Source of the DNA: Sphingopyxis yananensis
Lineage (GTDB): Bacteria; Pseudomonadota; Alphaproteobacteria; Sphingomonadales; Sphingomonadaceae
NCBI RefSeq assembly: GCF_020687785.1
Contig: NZ_JAJEWI010000005.1
Coordinates: forward strand, 915,937-979,936
Length of the DNA stretch: 64,000 nucleotides
Reading direction: 5' to 3'
The position numbers and the translations under genes were made by a program. Below the pieces are notes generated by a model. It was given only the letters and a program-made list of their open reading frames with translations. It was not told where the DNA came from and ran no database searches. Positions 36,757-45,334 of this stretch are shown in pieces. How positions within the stretch are numbered: position 1 is the first letter of the stretch; every line of letters starts with the position of its first letter.

Positions 36757-37428
36757 TTAGAAGCGGAAACCCAGACCCGCGCTGATCAGCCACGGGTCGA
36801 GCCGCTGACGGGTTTTTAACACCATCGTCTCGCCTGCATGCCATGTGGCGGTGGGCCGCATAATATAGCGTTTGGCATCCAGACTGAGCGTCATGCCTTT
36901 GGTGTTTAACGGCACATCAATGCCAGCCTGAAAGGCGGCGCCCAGTGTGTCGTTCACTTTTAACCGCGATGCGCCCATGGTTTGGGTGGTGCTGCCCGAT
37001 TTTTCGTCGATGAAGATGAAATAGCTGGGGCCTGCGCCAACATAGGGGCGGACACCACCGTCTGCGCCGAAATGATATTTCACCGTCACGGTGGCAGGCA
37101 AGATTTTGACATTGGATGCCAATTCGGTGCCGCCCAGCGCGCCTGCGCCGTCAATATCATGCTGGGTCAGTCCAGCGATGGTTTCCAGCGAGATATGGTC
37201 GCTGACGAAATATTGCAGGGCCATGGTTGGCGTCACATTGTCATTGGCCTTGGATGCTGTGCCGGCAGGCAGGCTGAGCCCGTCATATTTGACCGAATCG
37301 ATTTTGCCATCGGCCGCGACATAGGTGGCGAAAAGCTTGATATCCAAATCGCCTGCTTTGGCTTGCGCCCCCTGAGGAACGGCGAGCGCCGCCATAAGTG
37401 CAAAGAGGGGGAGGAGAGGCTGTTTCAC
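36757..37428 (-). CDS. ompW: OmpW family outer-membrane protein
   Basis: About 223 residues from GTG 37428 (MKQPLLPLF...GAQAKA), giving a clear signal peptide; a start at 37512 would put 28 charged residues before it. The mature protein is an 8-strand barrel: DLDIKLFATYVAADGKID, HISLETIAGLTQHDI, VRPYVGAGPSYF and a terminal aromatic (LGFRF). OmpW is commonly FNR-controlled. A perfect FNR box lies 93 bases upstream of the start. Confidence 0.9.
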   Translation of the reverse strand: MKQPLLPLFALMAALAVPQGAQAKAGDLDIKLFATYVAADGKIDSVKYDGLSLPAGTASKANDNVTPTMALQYFVSDHISLETIAGLTQHDIDGAGALGGTELASNVKILPATVTVKYHFGADGGVRPYVGAGPSYFIFIDEKSGSTTQTMGASRLKVNDTLGAAFQAGIDVPLNTKGMTLSLDAKRYIMRPTATWHAGETMVLKTRQRLDPWLISAGLGFRF

Positions 37429-37498
37429 AAAATTACCCTTTGTTTCACTATATTTGGTCGTGATGCCCCTTGAATGGCGCAAGCTGACCACCGCTTCA

Positions 37499-37512
37499 TT
37501 GATCTGGCGCAA
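37499..37512. promoter_or_regulatory. Secondary FNR half-site
   Basis: TTGATCTGGCGCAA has one perfect half (TTGAT) and a poor second half. It lies 22 bases from the perfect box at 37521 and may be a weak second site for ompW. Confidence 0.4.
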
Positions 37513-37520
37513 AAGGAAAT

Positions 37521-37534
37521 TTGATCTGGATCAA
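37521..37534. promoter_or_regulatory. FNR box in the ompW divergent region
   Basis: TTGATCTGGATCAA is a perfect palindromic match to the FNR consensus TTGAT-N4-ATCAA. Centred at 37527.5, it would place a class II start near 37486 for ompW, and near 37569 for the plus-strand gene at 37611, so it could serve both. It agrees with the FnrL-type regulator less than 1 kb away. Confidence 0.85.
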
Positions 37535-37610
37535 GGAAAGGCCATGGCCAGCCTCACATGGTCCCTGCGCAGGGCAGAAGCCCTGAAAATATGCGGGGGG
37601 AAGGGCGGCG

Positions 37611-38822
37611 ATGTCGCAGCATTTGGGGGTCCATCAATCGGGGGCACTACACGGAAATTCGCATGATCGGCGGGCACCGTCGTCCGGACGCTGGGGCCAC
37701 ATCTTGGGCAGCGGCGATGCGCGCTATATATTGTGCGTCTGTTTTCTGGCGGGGTTGCTGGCCGGTGCCGCGATGCTGATGGACGGGTGGGCGCATGGCT
37801 TTTGGATAAAAGCTGCGGGTGCTTTGGCTCTCTCTATTCTTTTATCCGTCATGGTGCTGAACGGCGTGATTTGGGCGGTGTTTCGGCGGCGGGTTGCGGG
37901 ATTTTCGGCACAATGGGTGGGCGGGGCGATGCGCAACCTGTCTGGTGCGGACCTGTTGTTGATTGACGATCCGATGGTGCTGCGCCGGTCGGGGCGCTGT
38001 TTGGCGGCGCAGCAGCCCCGCTTGGACCCGCGCTTGGCCCCTGTGATGTTGGGGCTGGCGAAGCATGGCGACCACCCTTTGACCATTGCTTTGGCCAATT
38101 CGCTGGAGGGCAGCGGAGTGGCGGAGGAAATGATCAGCAAATTGGACGTTCAATCTTCCGGTCATCTGCGGGGCGAGTGGCGCGGGCATGATATCATACT
38201 GTTTGTGCAGCCCATTGGCTATGGCCATACAAAGCTGGTGATCCATTTGCATATGGACGGGGAGCCTGCGGCGTCGGCAGTATTTGACGAAGATATTCGC
38301 AGCGATGCGCCGCCGATGTTGCGGGCGCTGCGCCGTGCGGGCGTGGTGCCCGTGCTTTATGCGCCGGACAGCGCGCAGATGTTGGGGCCAATGGCGCGGC
38401 AATTGGGCCTGATGGCGCAAGGCTTTATGAGCGCGCCGGACAAAGACGCCGCCATTGCACGGCATTGCGCGGCTGGCCATGTGCCATTGATCTTGTCGCT
38501 AGCGGCCGGACGGGGGGCATGGATGCTGCGCAGCGGCGGAACGGGCAGGGCGTTGTTGATGGGGCAGGATATGGCCGCCATTCCGGCTGCCATTTTATGG
38601 GCGCGTGACCTGCGGGCGCTGAAGCATCATGGAATGCGGATATTGGGCATCACCCATTTGGGGGCCTTGGCGATGATGATGAGCGGTTGGACGATGCCCA
38701 TCATCGCGGCTCTGACATGGGGCATTGGCGCAGGCGCGATGTGGTGGATATGGAGCCAGCATATCCATGGCCCAGATAAGCCAGCTGCGGCGGACCGCCT
38801 GAAAAAGAGAGCGGCAATTTGA
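37611..38822 (+). CDS. Degenerate P-type ATPase-like membrane protein
   Basis: 403 residues. The fold of a P1B ATPase is recognisable but its active site is gone. Helices at about 38-56 and 68-90 come first. Residues 115-127 (LLLIDDPMVLRRS) sit where DKTGT should be. GDHPLTIAL (153-161) resembles the HP motif. FDEDIRSDAP...LRALRRAGV (225-244) and MARQLGL (261-267) mirror the hydrolase domain, and GDGxND is replaced by SLAAGRGAW. Two C-terminal helices close it. It cannot be a normal pump; the context suggests a relative of the CcoI/FixI copper ATPase. Confidence 0.7.
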   Translation: MSQHLGVHQSGALHGNSHDRRAPSSGRWGHILGSGDARYILCVCFLAGLLAGAAMLMDGWAHGFWIKAAGALALSILLSVMVLNGVIWAVFRRRVAGFSAQWVGGAMRNLSGADLLLIDDPMVLRRSGRCLAAQQPRLDPRLAPVMLGLAKHGDHPLTIALANSLEGSGVAEEMISKLDVQSSGHLRGEWRGHDIILFVQPIGYGHTKLVIHLHMDGEPAASAVFDEDIRSDAPPMLRALRRAGVVPVLYAPDSAQMLGPMARQLGLMAQGFMSAPDKDAAIARHCAAGHVPLILSLAAGRGAWMLRSGGTGRALLMGQDMAAIPAAILWARDLRALKHHGMRILGITHLGALAMMMSGWTMPIIAALTWGIGAGAMWWIWSQHIHGPDKPAAADRLKKRAAI

Positions 38823-38832
38823 TCTAGGTCAA
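38819..38832. promoter_or_regulatory. FNR box in front of hemN
   Basis: TTGATCTAGGTCAA matches the FNR palindrome with one deviation (GTCAA for ATCAA). It starts inside the last codons of the upstream gene. Its centre (38825.5) is 41.5 bases before the hemN ATG, exactly the class II spacing to a start of transcription. Confidence 0.85.
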
Positions 38833-38866
38833 TGTTTCAGGGTTAATGGAATTTTAATGAGCCTTT

Positions 38867-40183
38867 ATGTGGACTTACCTTCCTGAATTGCTCGACCGCC
38901 CTGTGCCGCGTTACACCAGCTATCCCACCGCTATGGAATTTTCCGACGCGGTGGGCGCGGGGGATTTTGTTGCCGCCTTGGACGATGTTGCGCAGGGCAC
39001 GCCGATTTCCCTTTATGTGCATATTCCCTTTTGTGAGCAGATTTGTTGGTATTGCGGGTGCAACACGGGCGCGGCGGGGCGCAAGCAGCGTTTGTCCGAT
39101 TATTTGGATGCGCTGAAACGCGAAATTACCATGGTGGCGCGCCGTTTGGGCGGGCGCGGCAAGGTGCAGCGTATCGCCTTTGGTGGGGGCAGCCCCAATG
39201 CCATTGCGCCGGTCGAATTCATCCGCTTGTTGGACCATATCATAACGATCTTTGATGCGGGCCAGCCCAATATTTCGGTTGAGCTGGACCCGCGCGGTTT
39301 TACGCCGGAATGGTCGATGGCGTTGAGCGCGGCGGGCGTGGATCGGGTGAGCTTGGGCGTCCAGACCTTTGCGGCGCATGTGCAGCAGCGCATTGGCCGC
39401 ATTCAACCCAAGGCGGATATCGAAGATGCGGTCGCCAGCCTGCGCAGCCATGGCATTGAACAGGTAAATTTCGATCTGATGTTCGGTTTGCCGGGGCAAA
39501 GCCTGACGGATTTGGACGACACGCTGAGCCAGACGATTGATCTGGCCCCCAGCCGGATTTCGCTGTTTGGCTATGCCCATTTGCCCGCTTTATTGCCGCG
39601 TCAGCGCCGTATCGATGGCAGCAACTTGCCTGATCATGAACTGCGCTTCCGTCAAGCGCATCGGGGCTATCAACGCCTGACCGAGGCTGGATATCAGGCC
39701 ATTGGGTTCGACCATTTTGCGCGGCCCGAGGACGCATTGGCCAAAGCATCGATGCGCGGAAAGGTTCGGCGCAACTTCCAAGGATTTACCGAAGACCAAA
39801 GCGATGTGCTCATTGGTTTTGGGGCCAGTGCGATTAGCCAATTTTCGAGGCTGATTTGCCAGAATGAAAAGCGGGTGGGCGTGTACCGTGACCGTGTCAA
39901 CGCCCGTGACTGGGCCGCTGAACGGGGTGTGAAAATTAGCGCGGACGACCAGCAGCGCGGCGAAATTATTCGTGGCATCCTGTGTCAGGGACGCGCCAAA
40001 ATTCCCCACGCTATGCTCTATTCCGCCCGCGATGCCTTGGTGAAATATGAAGTGCATGGCCTGATGATGTGGCGTCAAAATGAACTGATTTTGCCGTCTT
40101 ATGCTTTGCCTTATGCCCGCCTGATCGCGGCGGAATTTGACCGATTGCGGGGCAATGTGACCAGCGAATATCAAATGGCCTGA
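38867..40183 (+). CDS. hemN: Oxygen-independent coproporphyrinogen III oxidase
   Basis: 438 residues. YVHIPFCEQICWYCGCNT holds the CxxxCxxC radical-SAM cluster plus the fourth cysteine of HemN; GGGSPNA and the N-terminal YTSYPTA (HemN-specific) follow. It decarboxylates coproporphyrinogen III to protoporphyrinogen IX without oxygen. Regulation by FNR fits its anaerobic role. The start ATG 38867 has no evident ribosome site (ATGAGCCTTT). Confidence 0.95.
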   Translation: MWTYLPELLDRPVPRYTSYPTAMEFSDAVGAGDFVAALDDVAQGTPISLYVHIPFCEQICWYCGCNTGAAGRKQRLSDYLDALKREITMVARRLGGRGKVQRIAFGGGSPNAIAPVEFIRLLDHIITIFDAGQPNISVELDPRGFTPEWSMALSAAGVDRVSLGVQTFAAHVQQRIGRIQPKADIEDAVASLRSHGIEQVNFDLMFGLPGQSLTDLDDTLSQTIDLAPSRISLFGYAHLPALLPRQRRIDGSNLPDHELRFRQAHRGYQRLTEAGYQAIGFDHFARPEDALAKASMRGKVRRNFQGFTEDQSDVLIGFGASAISQFSRLICQNEKRVGVYRDRVNARDWAAERGVKISADDQQRGEIIRGILCQGRAKIPHAMLYSARDALVKYEVHGLMMWRQNELILPSYALPYARLIAAEFDRLRGNVTSEYQMA

Positions 40184-40329
40184 GGGCGCAGCGCATAGAG
40201 ATGGACCGGTTCCCGCTTGGGGGGGCAGGTAGCTGGGCGATCTTTGCTGGTGGATTTTCATCGGCGGGTCGTCCGGCTGCCTGTTTAGCATATGGGCCAG
40301 ATGCACAGGGTGCCGGAAGTTCTGGATGG

Positions 40330-40640
40330 TGGTGCGGGCGGGGGGACTCGAACCCCCACGGGCAGAGCCCGACGGATTTTCTTACCTTCTACGGCTTTCG
40401 CCGCCGCTGGTCGAAACCAGCGTTTGGGGTCTGGACTATCCCTTCACCATGCCCATCGGTTGCCCTGTGGGTTTAGGTGCTGCCCGTCTAGTCTCTACAC
40501 CTTCCGTAGTTTCCTACGGCTTGGCTCGGGATTACCAGTTAAAAGGCTTCCCCGAATTTGAGCAGTTCTACTTCGGCGATTTCCCGCCGAGCACTCAATT
40601 TGGTTTAAGTCCGTTGCGTCTACCATTCCGCCACGCCCGC
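40330..40640 (-). tRNA. tRNA-Leu(UAA), interrupted by a group I intron
   Basis: 5' exon 40607-40640, 3' exon 40330-40380 with CCA encoded at 40330-40332; the joined exons are 85 bases, normal for a leucine tRNA with a long variable arm. Acceptor arms GCGGGCG and CGCCCGC (40634-40640 and 40334-40340), a GGGGG-TTCGAGT-CCCCC T arm, and anticodon stem ACGGA/TCCGT with loop CTTAAAA are all present. The anticodon TAA is split after U34. It lies between hemN and the ABC exporter, on the opposite strand. Confidence 0.93.
40381..40606 (-). ncRNA. Group I self-splicing intron (226 nt)
   Basis: The 226 bases between U34 and A35 carry a group I core. P1 pairs 5' exon ACUU with intron GAGU, closing in the conserved U-G wobble at the splice site; the last intron base is G. 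Core stretches GAGCCAAGCC and GGAAGGTGTAGAGACTAGACG closely match the cyanobacterial tRNA-Leu(UAA) introns. P7 forms between GACTA (rev. strand near 40487-40496) and TAGTC (near 40432-40441). No homing endonuclease gene is inside. Confidence 0.93.
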
Positions 40641-40778
40641 ACACCGAGGGGCGTTATAGGCAGGAAGTTTTCATAGGCCAAGACTGATAAAGCGGAAAAA
40701 ATGGAAAAATATTCTGGTCCATTTTCATCCTGACAAAAGCCCCTTTCGTGCGAGCAAGTGCAAGGTTACAGGTGGCGC

Positions 40779-41720
40779 ATGGACAATATTCTGGACATTC
40801 GTGGGCTGGGAAAACGCTATGCTGGTGGGCATCGGGCGTTGGACGATGTCAATTTGCAGATTCGCAAGGGCGAGATTTTTGCCTTGCTGGGTCCCAATGG
40901 GGCCGGAAAATCCAGCTTGATTGGCATTTGTTGCGGTATCGTCACGCCCAGCGAAGGACAGGTTTTGGTGGGCGGGCATGACCATCAAAAACAATTTCGC
41001 GCTGCGCGCAGCATGATTGGCTTGGTGCCGCAGGAATTGCTGACCGATGCATTTGAGCGGGTGGTTGTGACGGTCAATTTCTCGCGCGGGTTGTTCGGCA
41101 AGCCTAAAGATCCTGCCTATATCGAGCAATTGTTGAAGGACTTGTCCTTGTGGGACAAGCGCCACGCCAAAATGATGGAATTGTCCGGCGGTATGAAGCG
41201 CCGTGCGATGATCGCCAAAGCCCTGAGCCATGAGCCGGATATTTTGTTTTTGGATGAACCAACAGCGGGCGTGGATGTCGAACTGCGCCGCGATATGTGG
41301 AATATGGTGCATCGTCTGCGTGAACGCGGCGTGACGATTATTTTGACCACCCATTATATCGAAGAGGCCGAGGAAATGGCCGACCGTGTGGGGGTGATTA
41401 CCGGCGGTAAGCTGATCTTGGTCGAAGAGAAACAGGCGTTGATGCAAAAATTGGGGCGCAAAACGCTGACCCTGAATTTGGCAGAGCCTTTGGAACGGGT
41501 GCCCGATGCGTTGGCCCCATGGAATGTGCGGCTGGGGGCTGGCGGTTATGAGCTGATTTATGATTTCGACAGTCAGGCCGAGGCAACGGGCGTACCGTCT
41601 TTGCTGCGCCAGATGAGCGATATGGGCATGGCGTTTAAGGATTTGCATACCAGCCAAAGTTCGCTGGAGGATATTTTTGTCGGCTTGGTGCATCAAGACC
41701 GCCATGGGGGTGATGCATGA
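40779..41720 (+). CDS. ABC transporter ATP-binding protein
   Basis: 313 residues. Walker A is GPNGAGKSS, the signature is LSGGMKRR, Walker B is [12 protein letters not shown], followed by the H-loop HYIEEAE. The about 80-residue C-terminal extension after the H-loop, with DUF4162-like features, is typical of drug/daunorubicin or lipid exporters. ATG 40779 is preceded by GGTGG. The stop overlaps the permease start (ATGA), forming a two-gene exporter. Confidence 0.9.
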   Translation: MDNILDIRGLGKRYAGGHRALDDVNLQIRKGEIFALLGPNGAGKSSLIGICCGIVTPSEGQVLVGGHDHQKQFRAARSMIGLVPQELLTDAFERVVVTVNFSRGLFGKPKDPAYIEQLLKDLSLWDKRHAKMMELSGGMKRRAMIAKALSHEPDILFLDEPTAGVDVELRRDMWNMVHRLRERGVTIILTTHYIEEAEEMADRVGVITGGKLILVEEKQALMQKLGRKTLTLNLAEPLERVPDALAPWNVRLGAGGYELIYDFDSQAEATGVPSLLRQMSDMGMAFKDLHTSQSSLEDIFVGLVHQDRHGGDA

Positions 41721-42484
41721 TGATGAATTTTCGTGGTATGTCGGCAATCTATGCGTTTGAAATGGCGCGTTTTGGGCGCACATTTTGGACCAGCTTGATG
41801 TTGCCAGTGGTCACCACCGCGCTCTATTTCATCGTATTCGGTTCCGCAATTGGCAGCCGCATGTCGGATATTAGCGGCGTTCCTTATGGCGCGTTCATTG
41901 TGCCTGGTCTGATGATGCTGACCATGTTCAGCGAGGGGATTAGCAACGCCAGTTTTGGCATTTATATGCCCAAATGGACGGGCACGATTTATGAAATGCT
42001 GTCGGCGCCCCTGTCGGCGACGGAATTGCTGATGGCTTATGTTGGGGCCGCCGCAACCAAGGCAGTGCTGATTGGCGCGATTATTTTTGGCACGGTCCAT
42101 TTTTTTGTGGATGTTGAAGTGGCGCATCCGGCGGCGATGGTCGGGTTCATGCTATTGCTGGCGGTGACCTTGTGTTTATTCGGTTTCATCATCGGCCTGT
42201 GGGCGCAAAGCTTTGAGCAATTACAGGTGGTGCCGATGCTGATCGTTTATCCGCTGACCTTTTTGGGCGGGGCCTTTTATTCCATTGATATGTTACCGCC
42301 TTTTTGGCGCAGCGTGGCGCTTTTCAACCCCGTGGTTTATTTAATCAGCGGATTTCGCTGGACCTTTTTTGGACAGGGCGATGTGTCCCCCATGGCCAGT
42401 ATGGTGGCGGTGGCTCTGTTCTTGATTTTGTGCCTGAGTGCAGTTTTCTGGGTGTTTCGGACCGGATATCGGTTGAAACAGTGA
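41717..42484 (+). CDS. ABC-2 type transporter permease
   Basis: 255 residues with six hydrophobic helices. The conserved ABC-2 block appears as [26 protein letters not shown] sequence ([20 protein letters not shown], about residues 175-194) followed by [12 protein letters not shown]. It overlaps the ATPase stop and forms its membrane partner. The exported substrate is unknown. Confidence 0.9.
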   Translation: MMMNFRGMSAIYAFEMARFGRTFWTSLMLPVVTTALYFIVFGSAIGSRMSDISGVPYGAFIVPGLMMLTMFSEGISNASFGIYMPKWTGTIYEMLSAPLSATELLMAYVGAAATKAVLIGAIIFGTVHFFVDVEVAHPAAMVGFMLLLAVTLCLFGFIIGLWAQSFEQLQVVPMLIVYPLTFLGGAFYSIDMLPPFWRSVALFNPVVYLISGFRWTFFGQGDVSPMASMVAVALFLILCLSAVFWVFRTGYRLKQ

Positions 42485-42636
42485 TCACTAGCCTATGGCG
42501 AGCGCACGGCTGTATGGAGGCTAGATTGCCCCCCGTACAGGGTGCAGCCCAAATGCGCGCGAAAGATGCCGTATTGAGTAGGCTGATGCCGTTCTGACTG
42601 AACAAGGGTTTGAGCGCGTAAGACCGTGAACATGCG

Positions 42637-42659
42637 TTGGCGGCACGGCGTGCCGCCAA
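42637..42659. terminator. Perfect GC-rich hairpin between permease and ihfB
   Basis: TTGGCGGCA and TGCCGCCAA form a 9-bp stem with a 5-base loop. There is no T run on either side, so it may terminate weakly on both strands or act as an RNA 3' end stabiliser for ihfB (stop at 42686 on the minus strand). Confidence 0.5.
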
Positions 42660-42685
42660 TCGAAAAGCGCATGATGAAAAGGCGG

Positions 42686-42970
42686 TTAAACGCTTTGGTT
42701 TAAGCGTTCGCGCATTTCCTTACCGGGCTTAAAATAAGGGACTTTTTTAGCGTCCACATCGACGGATTCACCAGTGCGGGGGTTGCGACCCGTCCGTGAT
42801 TCGCGTGCGCGGGTCGAAAAAGCACCGAAACCGCGCAATTCCACGCGGCCACCATCAGCAAGTTGTTCAACGATGGAATCGAAGAATGTGTCGACAATCG
42901 TTTCGACTTCTTCGAGACGCAAATCGCTGTTTTCGTTTGCAATTTTTTGAACCAGTTCAGACCGGATCAT
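42686..42970 (-). CDS. ihfB: Integration host factor subunit beta
   Basis: 94 residues. [43 protein letters not shown] and a C-terminal [15 protein letters not shown] are IhfB features. It pairs with IhfA to bend DNA. Its position after rpsA on the same strand is the conserved proteobacterial rpsA-ihfB order. A terminator in between means it has its own promoter as well. Confidence 0.94.
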   Translation of the reverse strand: MIRSELVQKIANENSDLRLEEVETIVDTFFDSIVEQLADGGRVELRGFGAFSTRARESRTGRNPRTGESVDVDAKKVPYFKPGKEMRERLNQSV

Positions 42971-43115
42971 TGTGTTCCCCTTATTTTACGGACAGGCGAG
43001 ACAGCAACTCATGGTATTGCTTTCTTCATCTGTTCGTTTCCCCTTCCAGATGAGGGTAGGGCTAACACGATTTATAACAAGCGCAAAATAAAAGTGATCG
43101 CAAAATTTTGTAACG

Positions 43116-43152
43116 AAAAGAGAAAGGCCCGCGCAGCATAGCTGCGCGGGCC
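43116..43152 (-). terminator. Rho-independent terminator of rpsA
   Basis: A 12-bp perfect stem (43126-43137 with 43141-43152, loop of 3) is followed on the minus strand by TTTCTCTTTT. It lies 27 bases after the rpsA stop. Confidence 0.88.
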
Positions 43153-43178
43153 CCTGAATTGGGTCGGGAACCGAAGGA

Positions 43179-44891
43179 TTAGTCCTTCTTGGTGGTTGCC
43201 TTCAAAGCTTCGCCAAGGATGTCGCCCAGCGATGCACCCGAATCTGACGAACCGTACTGCGCAACAGCTTCCTTCTCTTCAGCGATCTGAAGAGCCTTGA
43301 TCGAGAAGCTTGGCTTCTTCGAACGGTCGAAACCGATGACCAGTGCGTCGAACTTCTGACCAACTTGGTAACGCTCTGGGCGTTGCTCGTCGCGGTCGCG
43401 GCCAAGGTCGGCGCGCTTGATGAAGCCGGTCGCACCATCTTCGCCAGCTTGAACTTCGAGACCATTGTCGCGAACTTCCAATACCGTAACGGTGGTGGTT
43501 TCGTTCTTCTTCAGCGTGCTCGTCGTCGTGGTTGCGCCAACAGCTGGTGCGCCCTTTTCGAGTTGCTTGATGCCCAGGCTGATGCGTTCCTTTTCGACGT
43601 CAACGTCGAGAACAACAACCTGTACGCTTTCGCCCTTGCGGTGCAAGTGAAGCGCTTCTTCACCCGAGATGCCCCAAGCGATGTCCGACATGTGAACCAT
43701 ACCGTCCACGTCGCCAGGCAGGCCAACGAACAGACCGAATTCGGTTGCGTTCTTGACTTCGCCTTCGACGACCGAACCAACTGGGTGTGCGTCTGCGAAG
43801 GCGCCCCATGGGTTCGATTGAGCTTGCTTCAGGCCCAGCGAGATACGACGCTTGTCGCTGTCGACTTCGAGAACGATAACGTCGACTTCTTGGCTCGTCG
43901 AAACGATCTTGCCAGGGTGAACGTTCTTCTTGACCCACGACATTTCGCTGACGTGAACCAGACCTTCGATGCCGGGTTCCAGTTCCACAAATGCACCATA
44001 GTCGGTGATGTTCGTGACGGTGCCCGACAGCTTCGCGCCCACTGGATATTTGGCTGCAACGCCTTCCCAAGGATCGCTTTCCAGTTGCTTCATGCCAAGG
44101 CTGATGCGCTGCGTGTCGCGGTTGATGCGGATGATTTGAACCTTCACGGTGTCACCAATGTTGATGACTTCGCTTGGGTGGTTCACGCGCTTGTAGCTCA
44201 TGTCGGTGACGTGCAGCAGGCCGTCGATGCCGCCGAGGTCAACGAACGCACCATAATCGGTGATGTTCTTAACGGCGCCTTCGATGATCTGACCTTCTTC
44301 CAGATTCTGGATCAGGCCCGAACGCTGTTCTGCACGGGTTTCTTCGAGGATCGCACGACGCGAAACAACGATGTTACCACGGCGGCGGTCCATCTTGAGG
44401 ATTTGGAACGGCTGAGGCAGATCCATGAGCGGAGCAACGTCGCGCACAGGGCGGATGTCGACTTGGCTGCCAGGCAAGAAGGCCACGGCGCCGCCGAGGT
44501 CAACGGTGAAGCCACCCTTAACACGGCCAAAGATAACACCTTCAACGCGCGTTTCTTTGTTGAATTCTTCTTCCAGACGGTCCCAAGCGGCTTCGCGGCG
44601 AGCACGGTCGCGCGACAGCATGGTTTCACCGTTGGCGTTTTCGACGCGGTCGACATAAACTTCGACTTCGTCGCCAACCTTGATGTCGGCTTTCTGGCCA
44701 GGCATGGCGAATTCGCGCAGTGGCACGCGGCCTTCGCTCTTCAAGCCAATGTCGATTACTGCCAGATCATTTTCGATGTTGGTGACAGTGCCTTTTACGA
44801 CGCGACCTTCAAAGCCGCCGTCTGCACCGCCCAACGAGTCATCGAGCATCGCGGCGAAATCGTCGCGTGTCGGAAATGCCGTTGAGGCCAT
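43179..44891 (-). CDS. rpsA: 30S ribosomal protein S1
   Basis: 570 residues with six S1 RNA-binding repeats. Repeat starts can be read at about residues 35, 120, 205 (GAVKNITDYGAFVDLGGIDG), 291 (GTVTNITDYGAFVELEPGIEG), 379 (GEVKNATEFGLFVGL) and 462. It unwinds mRNA at the ribosome and is needed for structured leaders. ATG 44891 follows AAGGATAAT. An adenylate cyclase is set between it and its usual neighbour cmk. Confidence 0.96.
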   Translation of the reverse strand: MASTAFPTRDDFAAMLDDSLGGADGGFEGRVVKGTVTNIENDLAVIDIGLKSEGRVPLREFAMPGQKADIKVGDEVEVYVDRVENANGETMLSRDRARREAAWDRLEEEFNKETRVEGVIFGRVKGGFTVDLGGAVAFLPGSQVDIRPVRDVAPLMDLPQPFQILKMDRRRGNIVVSRRAILEETRAEQRSGLIQNLEEGQIIEGAVKNITDYGAFVDLGGIDGLLHVTDMSYKRVNHPSEVINIGDTVKVQIIRINRDTQRISLGMKQLESDPWEGVAAKYPVGAKLSGTVTNITDYGAFVELEPGIEGLVHVSEMSWVKKNVHPGKIVSTSQEVDVIVLEVDSDKRRISLGLKQAQSNPWGAFADAHPVGSVVEGEVKNATEFGLFVGLPGDVDGMVHMSDIAWGISGEEALHLHRKGESVQVVVLDVDVEKERISLGIKQLEKGAPAVGATTTTSTLKKNETTTVTVLEVRDNGLEVQAGEDGATGFIKRADLGRDRDEQRPERYQVGQKFDALVIGFDRSKKPSFSIKALQIAEEKEAVAQYGSSDSGASLGDILGEALKATTKKD

Positions 44892-45334
44892 GGGATTATC
44901 CTTACTTCATTTGTTCCGGCCAAGCGGTTGGTTCCGCTGGTCTTGTGGCCGATCCGTCTTACCCGCCGAATTGCGGATAAAACATTCGTCTGAACCATGG
45001 CGGGCGGCATGCCGTAAGCAACGGAAATATCAGCAAAACCATGTGAAAAACATAGTCGCGATATGGCTTGATTAGGCCATATTCCATAGCGATAGCAGCC
45101 AGACCAGAGTCCGACGAACGCGCCGCCTATAGTTTTGATGGGGCGCAATAGCAAGAAAATAGCGATTTTCGGCCCAGTCTATGCGGCCGAACTATCACCG
45201 AGTGATCTAACGCACGGGCGCATGGTTCCGGTTTGTTTAGATTTACCGAATAAGCCGTAACGGCTGGCGCGTGATGATGGGCGACATAGGGTTGCCGTCA
45301 CAAGATTATGGGCCGTGGGGCGCAGGGGGTGAAT
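44892..45334. other. Divergent intergenic region rpsA/adenylate cyclase
   Basis: 443 bases without a credible gene. It must hold the rpsA promoter (rpsA cannot be read from cmk because of the opposed gene) and that of the cyclase. An AT-containing stretch at about 45020-45090 is a candidate. I see no clear box. Confidence 0.45.

Noticed and set aside
40292..40676. Open frames over the tRNA-Leu locus, as a protein inside the intron
   Set aside because: Frames are short and run through tRNA exons; no homing endonuclease motif (LAGLIDADG, GIY-YIG or HNH) is visible.
43365..44885. 506-codon plus-strand frame opposite rpsA
   Set aside because: A shadow caused by codon bias in rpsA; repeats in it only mirror the S1 repeats.
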